Below, in pieces: positions 22,251 through 34,993 of a stretch of DNA of 64,000 nt. The translations under genes and the position numbers were made by a program. The stretch's first letter is position 1. Each line of letters starts with the position of its first letter. The stretch lies in NCBI GenBank assembly GCA_023014335.1, contig JAECYW010000013.1, positions 1,116,001 through 1,180,000 of the forward strand, written 5' to 3'. This DNA is from Galerina marginata (Eukaryota; Basidiomycota; Agaricomycetes; Agaricales; Galerinaceae). The notes under the pieces are model-generated. The model worked only from the letters and a program-made list of their open reading frames with translations, did not search any database and had not been told where the DNA came from.

Positions 22251-23682
22251 ATGGGGTCTGCTCCTTCTCCAGACCCGGATTTCTTCTACGCGAGACCCGG
22301 CTTGAAACTGAAGGATAGATATGAGGTTCTACGGAAACTGGGCTCTGGCGTATGCTCCTCGACCTGGCTTATCTCTGACTCAAAGGCTGAGTAAGTGACT
22401 GAGGCCTCCCAAGGTGTTCTCAAACTTAGTCAGTATCTTGCGCCACATAGATATGGGGGAAAATATCTTGCAGCCAAGATCCTTTCGTTAGATGCGACTC
22501 AACAGCATCGCACGGGAGTGATGCGCGAATTGGAATTCTTGGAAACCATACGGAAGCAGGACGATATCGATAGTCTTCCTGTATTGTACGACGTTATCGA
22601 AATTCAAGGATCCCGAGGCTCTCACTTGTGCTTCTTAATGGATCTATTGAGCTCGGACGTGTCGTCTTTCAGAAGAAACGCGCCTAACAGAGCCCTCAAA
22701 CCCTACATAGTGAAAAATATCATCGCCCAGGTGTTGGAAGCGCTTGTGCAGCTGCACGCCCTCGACATCATTCATACAGGTGTGGATATTTTGCGCCTCG
22801 AACTTTATCCTGCAATGTTTTCTCACTCCATGCGTCTTATAATCTTGAAGATATCAAATGCGACAATATACTTTTTAACGCACTTGGAGGTAAGGATGAA
22901 GAGATCGAACAAATACTCGCTACCGATCCACCCAAAATATTGGACGAATTTGACCTCGATGGGGAGAAGTATCCCGTGCTCGCCTCACAGCCTATCCCTC
23001 ACAAATGGACATGGGATACACCTCCCCACTTAGCTGAACTGATGTCCTTTACGTTAGTCGATCTCGGTCAAGGTCCGTTTCACTTTCTTTTTCTCATCAT
23101 AAAATCTCATCTCAGCGAGCGATATATAGCTCAGTGGGCAGGGAAACAGCCAACCGTCGACATGTTTAGTGCACCTGCTTTACGCGCACCCGAAATCATC
23201 ATCCGTTCTGATTTCGGCCCGAAAGTCGATATATGGTCTGTGGGCTGCCTGACTTTCGAACTCCTTGTGGGGCGCTGGCTTTTCAACCCAGAAGATGGCG
23301 GCGAAGATTGGCGCCTTGAAGACGACCATCTTGCTAAGATATTGGAATTGACCGGAGAGCAGTTCAGCGAGTCTGTATTAGATCGTGCGCATCTACGGAA
23401 GGAGTATTTCAACCACAAGGGTAAGGCATTTGTTATTTGCGCTGATTTAAGTATCGCGCTGAAGAAAATTCGCTTTGAAACCTAGGCAAACTATTACGAA
23501 TAGCCGATTTCTACCCGTCGAGCATAGAGACAGCGCTGGCAAACTACAAGATATTGCCCGAGGAGGAGATTGCTCCTGCTGCTTCGTTTATCAAAGCATG
23601 TCTTCGGCTGGATTCAGCAGATAGGCCTTCTGCGAGGGAGCTTGAACTGCATCCGTGGTTGAAGGGAGCTTTCTGTGGATGA
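22251..23682 (+). CDS. SRPK-like serine/threonine protein kinase (CMGC group)
   Basis: Exons are 22251-22390, 22451-22779, 22851-23072, 23130-23420 and 23486-23682. They total 1,179 bases, giving 392 aa. The start is the ATG of MGSAPSPDPDFFYARPG. Visible kinase elements are the glycine loop KLGSGVCSSTWL, the lysine in YLAAKIL, the catalytic loop HTDIKCDNILF, and VDLGQ in the DFG position. AQWAGKQP and the APE motif ALRAPE follow, then DIWSVGCLTFELLVGRWLF and the closing ADRPSARELELHPWL. HTD instead of HRD and DLG instead of DFG are normal for SR-protein kinases, and the DYFYPARPGL-like opening also fits that family. The linker between the lobes is short compared with classical SRPKs, as in the many SRPK-like paralogs of mushrooms. 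Its substrate is unknown. All catalytic residues are present. Confidence 0.88.
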
Positions 23683-24705
23683 GAAATATGAGGGTATCGT
23701 AGTATCGTGAGTTTTTTCCTTCTCTCTAATCACATTATAGGCTTGCATGTATCTGTTATGCAAACGAACTGAACATCGAGAGACTGGTCAAGTACCTGTA
23801 CCCTGTAACAACTTCATTGCGATAGCATCATGTTCGACAGACGAAGACTTCACAGTCTGACCTGGTCTGAACACATCATAACCGTTAAACGTTAGGTGAT
23901 TGAGGTTCTACACGAGTTTATCTTTCCTTTCCTTCTTTCAAAAAACGCGTCGAGCGCCTTGCGAGTCTATCCCCACGCCAGGCACTTGTCCGTAGCGCTC
24001 ATAGTCTCGACCAGAACGGTCATATTCATGCTGCGCATACGCAATCTCTCGGTGCCATCATCACAGTCTGACCCGTCAGGGAATCCTTTCATATTGTGCC
24101 CAGCTGACGCTGACATAGAATTTAGAAATGTAACCGGACCGAGTCGTAAGCCACTGGTAGCTGGAAGGGAGAAACAATCATGTTCAGGTCTTACCAGAAC
24201 GTTCAAGCGGACACAAGAATCTAGGTGAGTAGGTTGGAGACCCGATACATTGCTAACTCTCTGGCTGCGAACTCTCGCCATTTGTGTTCGCCGACAACGC
24301 CGAGGTTTGATGCGCATGCTGCAGTGCGTTTGTCACTCTGCGGAATTGCTTCATCGGATTTTTGTGAAAGTCGGAATCAGACCGATGCGGAAACTTGTGA
24401 TAACGGAGAATATACCGGGACTTTTAAGTTTTAACATGAAAGGGGAGCAAGATTAGCCCTCGTTAGAGTTAGGAAGTCAAACAAAACCTACATTGTACAT
24501 AGTTATTCGACTCTCCCAGCTCCGCCCACGCCGTCGTGGAATATATAATGCTCTGGTGTTTTAGATGTCAAGCTTCGGAAATGAAAACAACCTTGCAATT
24601 GGCGTTGTGGAGAGCCTCAAAAATTCTTCGAGGCCGAAGCCGTCCTAGAACCGATGATAAATCTATGAGCCATCGTGATTCTACGTACAACAGGGCACTT
24701 TTGTC
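23683..24705. other. Intergenic kilobase between kinase and ALG5
   Basis: The 3' ends of two convergent genes meet here. Frames at 23896-24228 (+) and 23967-24317 (-) overlap each other and show no motif. I see nothing I can name. Confidence 0.45.
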
Positions 24706-25906
24706 TTAGTCCGACTTTTGTTTTACAGGGAGTGTAGTCCATCGCCCGAGGAGGTGATTTGCTCTCACAATAAGCAAGTCTCGGAGCATTTGGATAGACG
24801 CAGTGACGACGTTAAGTTTACTTCCTGGGACTTCATGCCATTCGATTGCGACCTCGGCTACGGGTATACGGAGTTGCTTCGCCAGAAGTAGGAGCTCCAC
24901 GTCGAATATCCAGGTTGGAAGGTGTTGAGCTGGGAATATTTGTTGCGCAGCCGACCGCGAAAATAGCTTGAAACCGCATTGCGTATCCCGGATGTGGCCA
25001 ACGCCGACGATGCGGAGGATAGTATGTAGCCCGTACATGAGGACGTTACGCAGAAATGACCGCTGAGGTCAGAATAACTCAGATACATAATAGGTGATGG
25101 TAAGATTGAAACTACCTTTACGACAGCCTCTGACTTGACGAGATGAGCTCTGCTTCCAACGACCACTCCAGGTGCCTTGTTGGGCGCAATGATATCCATA
25201 GACTTCCATAATGCTTCAAGGTCTTCAATACGGCTTGCACCGTCCGCATCCGCCATTAAAAGTCGTTCTCCTCCTGCGTATAGCATCCCGTGCCTGACGG
25301 CACCACCTTTTCCGATGTTCTTCTCCAAAGTCACCACTTTTATATCGGAATTTGGGTACTTTTTGGCCAGTTTGAGAGCAGTTGCCGACGTGCCATCGCT
25401 GGAGCCGTCATCCACCACCAGAATCTCATAGGTCCGTTTGCCCTTAAGTGCCGTCAAATGCTTGACTGTCGCGGCCATCATCTCTGGAAGGCGCTCCGTT
25501 TCGTTGTAAGCCGGTACGACGACCGTCAAGTCCACTGTGCTTGTGTCGCTGAGGCGCGTTAACGGAACAGGTTTGGATTTTGAAGCATTGGAGAGATATT
25601 TTTTCTCGGAATCGTGGGTAACTATTGGCGGAGGCGACCAGAATAAAAGGGCTGTGTACAACTATAAGAGATTAGGATATTGTTCCAGTATTACCAGCGA
25701 AAAGTGGAATATCAGTGCAGGGGTATGAACCCTGACCCAAAGGTGTCGTCGTCGACGCGGCGTTAAATCCCGCAAGGGATGACCCACGACTCGAAGAACA
25801 AGGATGAAGGGTGGTCATCATTGACGCGTATGAAGTCCCAACTCACCGATAGTACACCTCCAAGGACGAGAATCAGCGCGCCATAGATCAGGGTTGACTG
25901 CTCCAT
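24706..25906 (-). CDS. ALG5: Dolichyl-phosphate beta-glucosyltransferase
   Basis: Exons are 25906-25847, 25661-25116 and 25062-24706, giving 320 aa with perfect phase. Residues 1-28 form an N-terminal membrane anchor. The GT-A family 2 domain follows: DLTVVVPAYNETERLPEMM, ILVVDDGSSDGT, GKGGAVRHGM, the metal-binding DADGA in LLMADADGASR, and VGSRAHL. The C-terminal blocks are HTILRIVGVGHIRDTQCGF, KLFSR and FDVELLLLAKQ. These are diagnostic of Alg5, which transfers glucose from UDP-glucose to dolichyl phosphate on the cytosolic face of the endoplasmic reticulum. The product donates the glucoses of the N-glycan precursor. The length is typical. The first intron (185 bases) is unusually long for this window. 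The start is the first ATG before the anchor. Confidence 0.95.
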
Positions 25907-26446
25907 AACGGTAAACGAAAAACACCTGTCCTTCTTTCTTTCAGTCAATCTTCAGCAGAAATCAAGAACACCACAAGAACTCACGACTATAGCATATGCA
26001 AAGGAACGACAGAGGAACAAACAAGAGGTATAGATAACGGGAGTTGGAGGCAAGTCAAGGTGAGCTGGACTTGACACGACTACATGTGCAGCAGCCGTGA
26101 GAATGTGCAAGTATGAGCATAAGACTGTGGTAATCGGAAAGGTTGAAATTCAACCTACCATTCAACCTAGCTTGCGTTGATACCAAGCGGAGGTTATGTT
26201 GGATTTCAAGGTATGCGCATGGTAATAAAATGTCATGAATATTCGTGAATGCTTGTATACTTTTGCATATTGCGGTTCATAGCAAGTTATCCATAATACA
26301 GGAAGTAAGTAAGTCGTGATTAGCACCGGCAAGAAACCGATAGCAAGAGACAATGACCAGGCAAGAACTAAAATGAGCTGTAGGTGTACTGCGAATAGTG
26401 GAGGGCGGCCTCTGCAAGATTCCACCATTGAGACTCTGCCATTCAC
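25907..26446. other. Intergenic stretch between ALG5 and the Ran-binding gene
   Basis: This contains the ALG5 promoter and the 3' flank of the Ran-binding-domain gene. A hydrophobic - frame at 26162-26446 has no start context or family match and overlaps the likely 3' UTR. Confidence 0.5.
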
Positions 26447-28637
26447 TCAAGTAGGGATATTGGCGTTGATTTCTTCAAGAAGATCTGCAGCAATTTTGGC
26501 GTTGGAGACCTGAATTTAGAGATTACATGGTGTCCTGGCATGACAGTAAAGAGCGTAAAAAATGTACCTTTAGATTGTACGTCGTGGCGACCCCATTCTC
26601 AATGGCACTGAATCTGAGGTACCGTGGGTCTTGTGCCAAAGAACAGCGCATTCCGGGGAATAGAGTGACGTTCAACAGAAGAGTGTATACCGCGTCTTTC
26701 CTCATCACTACAGAATGCATTGGGTTGCGAGTTAACGAGTGAAAAAAGGTTGTACACACCGAGTCGAGCCCCACTTCCATCCACAGCCCTAACGTTTAGC
26801 TTCAAAAGGCCAGTACCTCGTTCCTTCCACTGACTATCGTGCAACGAGAATAATTTACCTCGAACTTGATGAAGAGTTTCTTCCTCTTCTTCGCCAGTCA
26901 GCACTACAAAGAATATTAGCGACATGATTTGAACATATGAAAGCTTTACAAACCATCTTGTTCCGTCAACTGTGGCTTGGTATCTTCATCCCATCTAGAG
27001 TCGTCATCGTCGTCTCTGCCGGCTCGCAACTTCTCTCCAAATGTCGTAGGTTCTTCATCCTGGTCGTCGTCGTCTCCACTTTCCGATCCCTTCCCAGATC
27101 CTCCGAAGATACCAACAGGCTGAGTTCTCTCCAATGAACTCCGGGCAGAACTATCAGGAGATCCTGCTCTTGCACGTTTCTGTGCAGGAAGGGCAAAGCT
27201 CTGGCTAGGCCCAGCATATGATGCGAACGGGTTCGAATTTAACACGGTTGTCCTACGCGGTGGGGACTTTGCTCTGCCCAGTTTCGAGGCTGAACCGAGA
27301 GCTGGCGATTTCACACGCGCAGCCGATGCGAACGGAGAGGAAGAAGACGCAAATGCTTCGAAACCAGTTCTTTTGGCTGCAATGGGTGTGGCCGAAGATG
27401 AAGACTGGCCAAAGGTTGGACTGGGTTCTAGTACTGGCGTAGACATCGTTGATGGTGCTGGACTACTGGATGCTGGTGGGGAAGGTGCGGCTTTACCAGA
27501 CATGAAGATGTTTTGACCCTTGACAGCAGCAAATGGAGAATTCGACGACGCGTATGCCATAAATCCGCCCTAGAAATAATAAAACCTTTGAGAAACTTGT
27601 GGAACGAAAGAATATCAGACTGACCAATTTGGGTACTTTGGGAGATGGGGGCGATGGTCGCGGAGGAGAGGGTGGCGGGGTAGGTCTTTTGGTTTCTCGA
27701 GGATTATCATCCTTGTCCGCCTCATCACGAGGTCGCTTCATGGGTTCTGAAGGATGCTGAGAGGCTTCTCCATTTTCGGGAGGACCGTGGCTGGTGCCCC
27801 GTTCAAGAAATTTACGCTTCAGACCTTTCTCATTGCTTTCTGAGCCGGCGCGTAAGCGGTTGGGAGCCTCTGGTGAAGCAAGCATTGCAGCGTCAATATC
27901 ACGAACATCCTGGACCGAACGCGACAACGCTGGGTCATCAGGAGTCTTGGGAGGAGAATCGTCGTCGTCTGCCATGTTATCTTGATCCACAGTTTCCTGA
28001 TCCACAGTTTCCTGATTGGTGCCATGGTCCGCGTCACTTTCTTGCGTTTCCGGAGGCTGTGTAGCCTCGACGTCGACGTCTGCCTCTCTGTCGAATGTAG
28101 AAGGCACAATGTTCTTCCAATTGATATCCTCGACACCCCGACTGATTTGTCGGACCTTCCTCTTCATCTCCTGTCTAGGTGAGGCCAAAGTGGGTGGGTT
28201 TGGAGGAGAACCCGAGCCGGAGCGTGAACCCACTCCATCTTCCTCCTCCTCCGTAGTGTCCAGGCGTCGACGGTTCTTCTTCAAAGGAATCATCGAGTCC
28301 TTGCGTTCGCGGATTAATGGATCGGCATCCTGTGGGTAATTGTTGCAAGTGAGAAACCAAGTTGGCACGAACATCAACCATAAATGAGGCAACAAACATT
28401 GCTAGCTGAGGGCGTAGTCGCTGGCTCTAGGGAGACCTCTCGCTCTCGTTTCCTTGATAGTTTGAGCTCTGACCAATGGGATTGCGTTGATAAACGAACT
28501 CGAACGAGAATTCGATAAGTGAAATACGACAAACCTGACTCAATCGCGTCGGGGGAGGGCGTCAACCTGGGTGGGGAACCCAGTGTGCTCGTTTCCGGTG
28601 GTACATGAGGTGTTTCACCGTCTGGGACGTCTGACAT
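26447..28637 (-). CDS. Ran-binding (RanBD1) domain protein, Yrb2/RanBP3/Nup50-like
   Basis: It starts at the ATG of MSDVPDGETPHVPPE (28637-28635) and stops after INANIPT at 26447. The N-terminal half is disordered and charged (LKKNRRRL, EMKRKVRQISRG, DNPRETKRPTPPP). Next comes the block MAYASSNSPFAAVKGQ, with Ser/Phe/Ala repeats of nucleoporin-like flavour (SSPFASA, NPFASY) and an acidic DDDDQDEEPTTFGEKL. The RanBD is C-terminal: EETLHQVRGKLFSL, WKERGTGLLKLNVR, MRKDAVYTLLLNVTLFPGM and DPRYLRFSAIENG. This arrangement fits nuclear Yrb2/RanBP3 proteins, which assist Crm1/Ran-dependent export; Nup50 is the alternative. RanGTP binding is expected from the domain. Several small introns are required. 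The gene lies head to tail downstream of the histidine kinase. Confidence 0.85.
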
Positions 28638-29113
28638 GGTTGTGGAAGAGTTGGGGACAAAGTCCAGGGGGCATGGCCCGGCCATTTACCCTCGGCTCGG
28701 CTAAATCCGACGATGGGCCAAGGGCCATCCTCCTCTGTCACCGAGGCCCACAGTGGGAGTGCGAACCGTCGCGATCCTAAAGGACTTCTTCAAAGGTGTA
28801 GATTCCAAATTTCATGATATACAATTGGTACAGATAGGACAGCATGTATGTGAGTAAGAGGAAGTATTATGCAGGGGATGTGTATGGGCCAGTGGGAACG
28901 GGAAGAAATTCCGATAGATAAGATATATGCTAGAAAGATTGGGAACCTTCTAATCCAATTACAATGCCTACACCGGCTCGGTAGAGCGCGCCCACGGTTA
29001 AATAGTGACTCGTTCGGAAGTTAATGAAATTCCACGCCCTTTTTTTTTTGACTATCCAAGCGATGAAACCAAAATGCGAATAGTAAAAACACAAGTTGTT
29101 TGGGATGATGATG
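28638..29113. other. Intergenic stretch with poly-T block
   Basis: This lies between the histidine-kinase stop and the Ran-binding gene start, both on the - strand. It contains a run of T at about 29040-29049. No gene is visible. Confidence 0.5.
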
Positions 29114-32100
29114 TTATGGTGGAGGTGTCTTTGCCTTTTCTTCCGGCAGCTGCTCTTGTGGTTGTTGCCCTTTCCGTTTCTCCTCTGCCATGACCAGGAT
29201 ATCTCTTAGGCTCCTTTCCAGCACTGGCTTTGTCAGAACGCTGCGACTGGAGATCAGCCCCATGCCACAGCAGCCAGTAAGCTCAAACTCACCGATCAAC
29301 CCCAGCATCCAGGTATTCTTCCTGATCTATAGATACACGTGAGCAACCTTGTTCAACGCAACGCTAATATGACAAATGACGCACCGGAAAGTAGAGCATT
29401 GCCTACAGAAGAACAAACCACGAGTTAACACAAATAGAATAGGGGATAAAATTCAAATAACTGACCTGTAACACCGACAATAAAATCAGTTCTTCCTAAC
29501 TGCCGCATTTTTTCAACGACCTTCAGGCCAGACATCACAGGCATTTGATTATCCAAAAACACAACAGCAAACTTCCCCTCCTGGAAGATCGGAGGTTCCT
29601 GCTGCTGTTCCAGAATAGGTCCCGCATTTCCCGATGAATCGCTCGACGGTGTAGAGTCCACCGTAACTCGTTGGCCAAGTATCATTTCTAGCGCTACTTC
29701 GCCGTTCTCCGCAGTAGAAACCTGACATCCGATCCGTGTCAGAATGCGCTTCATTAGAGTCCGCGTCAGTTGATCATCATCGACTACCAAGACTGGCAGA
29801 CCAGGCTCGATATTGACGGCCGTAAATGATGCTGAAGGGCTTCCGCGTGTAAAATTGTTGTCGAACATCTTTAGATTGTTAAAAGACTTTTCGCTAGAAG
29901 TGGACAGTAGCGAATTAGACGTGGATTCACTTGGCATTTGCAACAGATCAGGATCGTCCATGGAGAACTTTTTTGGACTGGGCAATTTAACATATGTTGG
30001 TCGTTGGACTGGCGTGGGTCTTGATGATTCCGTCGGGGAAGATAAAGGAACAGGTGTAGATACAGATTCAAAAGAAGATGCGACATTTGGCAAAGGGTCT
30101 GGCGGCTCTTCTGGCGGTTTACTGGGTTGTTGAGGAGGTTCAGGAGTATCGACTGGTGGAGGTGATGTTGATAGAAGTCCGCCTCCAGCTTCCGATGACA
30201 GCAACGGATTGCTAATTAGCCGTGCAACCGTTGGACTAGCAGCTGCGTCGTAGTCACGCTTCCGCAGAACAAGTTCTACAAGGCCACCTAGATTCAAGGG
30301 AACAAAATGGTCAATCAACCAAGCCGAAATAAATTCGAAAAATAAAAACCTTGATCCATGATACCCTGCATTGCTGCTGCATTCGTTTGAGCAATCGTTG
30401 ACAGCCCACGCGAAGCTCTCAGCGAAGCAGCGTCCACAGCCATATTCACGTTAGGCCCACAAGACCTCTTCAGTCGTGTACCAGTCCGATGAAGGGTGTC
30501 TAGATCTGACGAGCTTGAGCCATCGGGCAGATCAGGAGGTCCTGTAATGAATGTCCTTCCTCCAACGCCGAGTGGTAGTTCTACCCAGAATGTCGACCCT
30601 TCGCCTATCTTCGACTGGACGCCTAGGCGACCTCCACTGAGTTTGACAATTTGTCGGACTAAGGCTAGCCCGAGACCTGTCCCTTTACCGCCTAAACAAG
30701 ATCACAGTCAATCTTATGCACAGTAAGAAAAATAAAATAACAAACCTTGCTGTCTGCCTTGCTCCGTTTGATTGAACGCGGCTAAATGCCTCACGTAAGC
30801 AACGCCGACCGATATCGGACTCCAGGCAAAACTCACAAAAAAGCTTGCTCTGCGCCATATCCTGCGGCTTGATCCCATATCCTGTATCTTGCACCTCAAT
30901 CCGTACCACAATCCACTCCAGAGGAGGCGGAGGTTTCCTACTCTGAAGTATGTTATGTTGCGTTAAATAATCAGCCGACAAGGGCCTCGGGCTGCTACCA
31001 GAGACATCCACCACGTCGTTCGCATCGAAATCTGCCAAGGGGTCTGCTTCTGGAGGTAAAGACGGCATTACGAGGCGCGTCTTGATTGTCAGCTTCCCAC
31101 CAGACGGGGTAAATTTACAAGCGTTACTACAGCATGCCGAAGGCACGATGTCAGGGACTCCGAAAGGCTAAAAAACATTGACAAAAATCCGTACCTGGCA
31201 AGGTTTGTTATAATCTGCCGTAGACGGGTTTCGTCGCCAGTCACGACCCCACCGACATCCGGATTTTCTTGAATATGTTTTCTGATAGATTCGCCGGTTT
31301 CTCCTATTGATTTGTAGGCCGCTATTCTTGCGACCTGGTTGTGATAATCGTGAGACAGAAGTTAGAAGCAACTTTAAAGAAAGAGACCTTATCAATGTTC
31401 CCATCGAGGTCAGTTTCGAACTTTAAGCCCCTTGCATCTGTTGCCAGCTGCAAAGGCACGAAAAGCGATTTCATTACTTGATGGAACCCATACGGCTGTG
31501 GGAATGGTGTAAGTGTGTTTGACGAGAGAGAAAGTCAAGAAGCACGAACCCGCGACATTGACTCGAATTTACCACTATCCATTCGATTGCTAAACCAAAT
31601 TAAAAGCATTGAGTCCGAATTCAGGCATCAGATCGACAGGTTACGCACAAATCAAGAACATCATTCAGCACTGAGATAGTGAGTCAGGTGAGAACTCGGT
31701 GGCAGCTTGAAAAGTGTCCGATGACGTACCTTTGGACATCATGCTCAAGCTCCCACACAAAGCGTTGAACTCAATTTCCTGGTCTCTTGCGACAGTCCCA
31801 GAAGCTTCCATATTTTGGACAGCCAAAACTAGTCAAGGATGTCATCAGGATCGTCATTGAGAATTAGGAGCCGGAAGAAAGCACTGACGAGCTGTGTTCA
31901 ATGGAACTCGGACCTGTAAATATCAGACTTAGATTAGACCAAGTGCGTGCTCGTCAAGGCACTTTAGACTTATCATGGAAGACGTAGCTGTCGAATAAAG
32001 TGAGCAGCGATATAGAGCATTATTCAGAAGTAACTTACGATGTTAGCCTTCGTTTCGAGTCTGCTGCCTTGCGTTCATTGATCTGAGCCTTTTGCGTTGC

Positions 32101-33903
32101 CTATAATTTTATTAAAAGGTTAGAACGTCAAACAAAGGTATCAATATCTGACAGCAGACCTTGAACTGAATTTTGAGTTGGTCTCGTAGGGTATAGAGAC
32201 GTCTTTCAGACTAAATTTGTATCAACCATTAGACGTCTCATGAGAGGAAACGGACGATTACTCACACTTTCCCGCACGTAGTGCACGTAGATAAGAACTA
32301 AGGATTTCGTAAGTTCTTAACAGACCAAGTTTGACGAGCCTGCCTACAGCTTTGAAAGACGAAAAAATTTATCATGCCTAGAAGCTGGAGCTCAGAGCTG
32401 GACAGGACAAGGACAGAACAAGAGCTTACTCCGTCCCCATGTCGTCTTGTGTGGAATGATTGCAATTGACGCACTTTCAGGAGGTGTTAGAGTCAGTAAA
32501 TAAGCAAAAGTAAGTCAAGAAAATGACCCTACAAGAGGAAGAAAATCAAGGCGCCCATGGCAGCTGGGAATCGATTGAGCCTCAAACCGAAGAGCGCGAT
32601 GGTTTGAAGAGCCTGGATTATACTATAATTAGGCCTTCGATGCGGCGGCCTAGAGTGAGGACGGACCGTGGTGTAATAAAATAACCCAAGGAAATCCCGA
32701 CTTCCGCAGTGATTATGGTTGGACGGGAGAGTGTAGAACCCGCAAACAATGCTGTAACCGGTGAGCATGTATCAGATATGTCTAAGTTGGGACATACATA
32801 AATATAACTTGGTAGAAGGACCTGAAACCCAGGGATGTCAGGATAAGACCGGAAGTGGGAAGAAGGAGCACTGACCAACACCAAATCGAAACAATCAGGT
32901 AGATTTGATAGGTATAGGGTCGGTCTCGAGGCCAGTCATACATAACCATGAAACTAAAACCATTTGAGAATCTGGATAAATGTAATATAGGTAAAATAGA
33001 CTTACACGATAGGAAAGCTCAGAAGCGGCGCGACCTGATTCTATCAGACATTGTTAATGAAAGGAAAATTGCAACGTACACCAAAATAGAATATTTTATC
33101 CAGCTGCGCAATGGGATTGTGGGGAATAAAAACACAGCCAAGCAGCCAGTTTACAATGAGCCAGAGGGATGCCCAAATGGCCAGTGATTTCTTAAGAAAC
33201 CAACTTTCCTGAGTGGGAATCAGCGCCATAACTGCGAGATAAAATACGGGGTAAGGCAGACCTGGGCATAATGTTCCTCGGCTTTCTCATCCAAAAATCG
33301 TGAACTAAAAATTTCCATAATGAAAGGCCATGTCCGATACCGCAGAATGGTGAGGGGAGTTGATAAATTCCAGAAACCGTCATCGACGATGCTGTCGTGG
33401 TCGCTAGCCCTCTCAGGCGGGTGACTTCCACCTGACTTTTCTGGGCTGCCTCCATGCTCAGAGTGGGAAATGGAGCTCTTGATCTCGTCGGACCAGTTGC
33501 GGTCGACAACCACCTCATCTACGTAGTCACTCGTCTCCGACATTTCCATCCTGCGGGTGTAGCTGTGCTCTGCTGCGCTTTCGCCAATCTGAGAGCTGCT
33601 TGAGGGAGCGGTCCCCGTGCCCAATCGCTTCTTGAAACGGGCCCAGTGAACGGAGAGTCCATTGATACGAGCAGACTTCTTCCGCCGACGGGATTGTGAG
33701 ACGCTGCTGCTCTGTAATACGGGTGGCGGGAGAGAATGGTCTATCGCCGTCGATGTCGTGGGCGTGGCCATAGGCGGAAGATTGGTAGAGTCCCGAATGT
33801 CTTTGTCAATGGAGACTGTGAGAGAGGAGGGCTTCGTAAGGTGCTCTTCAGTCCATTGAGGAGGGTGGTTGGAGGCAAAGAGGCGATGAAGCCACTGTGG
33901 CAT
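29114..33903 (-). CDS. Membrane-bound hybrid histidine kinase with receiver domain
   Basis: It starts at the ATG of [12 protein letters not shown] (33903-33901) and ends in TAA at 29114. A basic, Ser-rich cytosolic N-terminus (about 210 aa) is followed by several hydrophobic helices ([16 protein letters not shown] and others down to about 32300). A short charged coiled coil comes next ([17 protein letters not shown]). The H-box is SYVFHD...[10 protein letters not shown] (about 31990-31890). The ATPase domain has the N-box [11 protein letters not shown], the G1 box [13 protein letters not shown] and the G2 box [14 protein letters not shown] Pro/Ser linker leads to a receiver with [11 protein letters not shown], the phospho-acceptor [13 protein letters not shown] and VLTKPV. 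It should pass phosphate from His to the receiver Asp and then to an Hpt protein, as fungal stress-sensing hybrid kinases do; the signal is unknown. There are many introns, and the splice exactly at the H-box is irregular (see findings). Confidence 0.88.
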
Positions 33904-34993
33904 AAGGGTAGCCTACGCTGAACCCGCCGGTGTGGAAGTTCGTTGACGAGACGCTGTCCTTGTGAACGTTCCTGGCCAAGCCGTCCGCTGGAATCCCGTG
34001 CCCGATCAGGCATTTCCTTCAATGACTAAGCGGCATCTAATTCAGTTCCTGGAGACCCTTATTCTCGGCACTTGTTGAGCCTCCAGACCGATGCAAGGAT
34101 TCCGGTCAAATGAAAGAGGACTTTGCCACCCTCATTTCTGCCTTGCGTTGTTACGTTGAACCAGCACTTCCAATGTAGGATATTCGAATTACCCAGTCTC
34201 CGAAACCCCCAGTGGCTATCACGGGCCATCAAGATTAAGAATATTGTTATAGACGCTGCCAAGCCTGAGGTCTGTAGACTCTGGATGTCCAACCTCATTT
34301 TTACTTGCCATGGTCTGAACGCAAAGTTGATTAAACCGAGACTGTATCAATGAGGGATGGTTTTTCATCCAGCACTAATTCCATGACTGTTCATCAATCC
34401 TTACTTTAGCGTCGACAGGGGATCATTCATTGCTATTTGTTCTGGCCGCAAGAATCTTCTAGGAATGGTGTTTCGTGCTTTTAAAGTTCTGTTTATTATT
34501 GGAGGTAAGGTCTCATTCCATTGAAATAGTGAATAGCAACGAGTTACGAAGAAGCGTAGTACTGTACTACCGCGGCTGACTGATTCGTGGGTCCTCTTTT
34601 CCTTCTGGGGTTGCCTGTAACACACAGACCGAGGTCCTCTGAACATTAGACAAATGATATATGTGAAGCAGTTGTGAAGCACGCATGAGAACCATTGTGC
34701 CATTACAAAACCATGATCAAAATGCAATTCATTTGAGCGGGAGTGCTGTGTTGGTTAATTCGGACGAGGGTTTGCGTTGATGGAGTCGGTCGGAGTGTGA
34801 ATCTCTCTTGTTTCCCCTCCTCCACCTTCCTCTCCAAATCAGTCCTTCATCACCGTCTATATTCCTCACTCTCCCACCTATTATTCCCGCAGTCTAAATA
34901 TCATTTTCCCCCATCTTTTACCTCTCCCTATCTCATTCTCATTTTTCTTTTTGGCTTATTCGAGTTTTGAGACTCAGCGATTCACCGCCCAAC
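33904..34993. promoter_or_regulatory. Divergent promoter region of the histidine kinase and SNT2
   Basis: The two genes diverge from this 1.1 kb stretch. A marked pyrimidine-rich block on the + strand at about 34795-34970 (CTC/TTC/TTT runs) directly precedes the SNT2 ATG at 34994. Such CT blocks are typical just upstream of transcription starts in fungal housekeeping genes. Frames at 33741-34022 and 34401-34727 are not convincing. Confidence 0.5.

Noticed and set aside
23896..24434. Overlapping + and - frames of about 110 codons between the kinase and ALG5
   Set aside because: They overlap on opposite strands, have no motif and lack intron support.
26162..26446. Hydrophobic - frame that looks like a small membrane protein
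   Set aside because: It lies directly after the Ran-binding gene stop in its likely 3' UTR, has no promoter space and no family motif.
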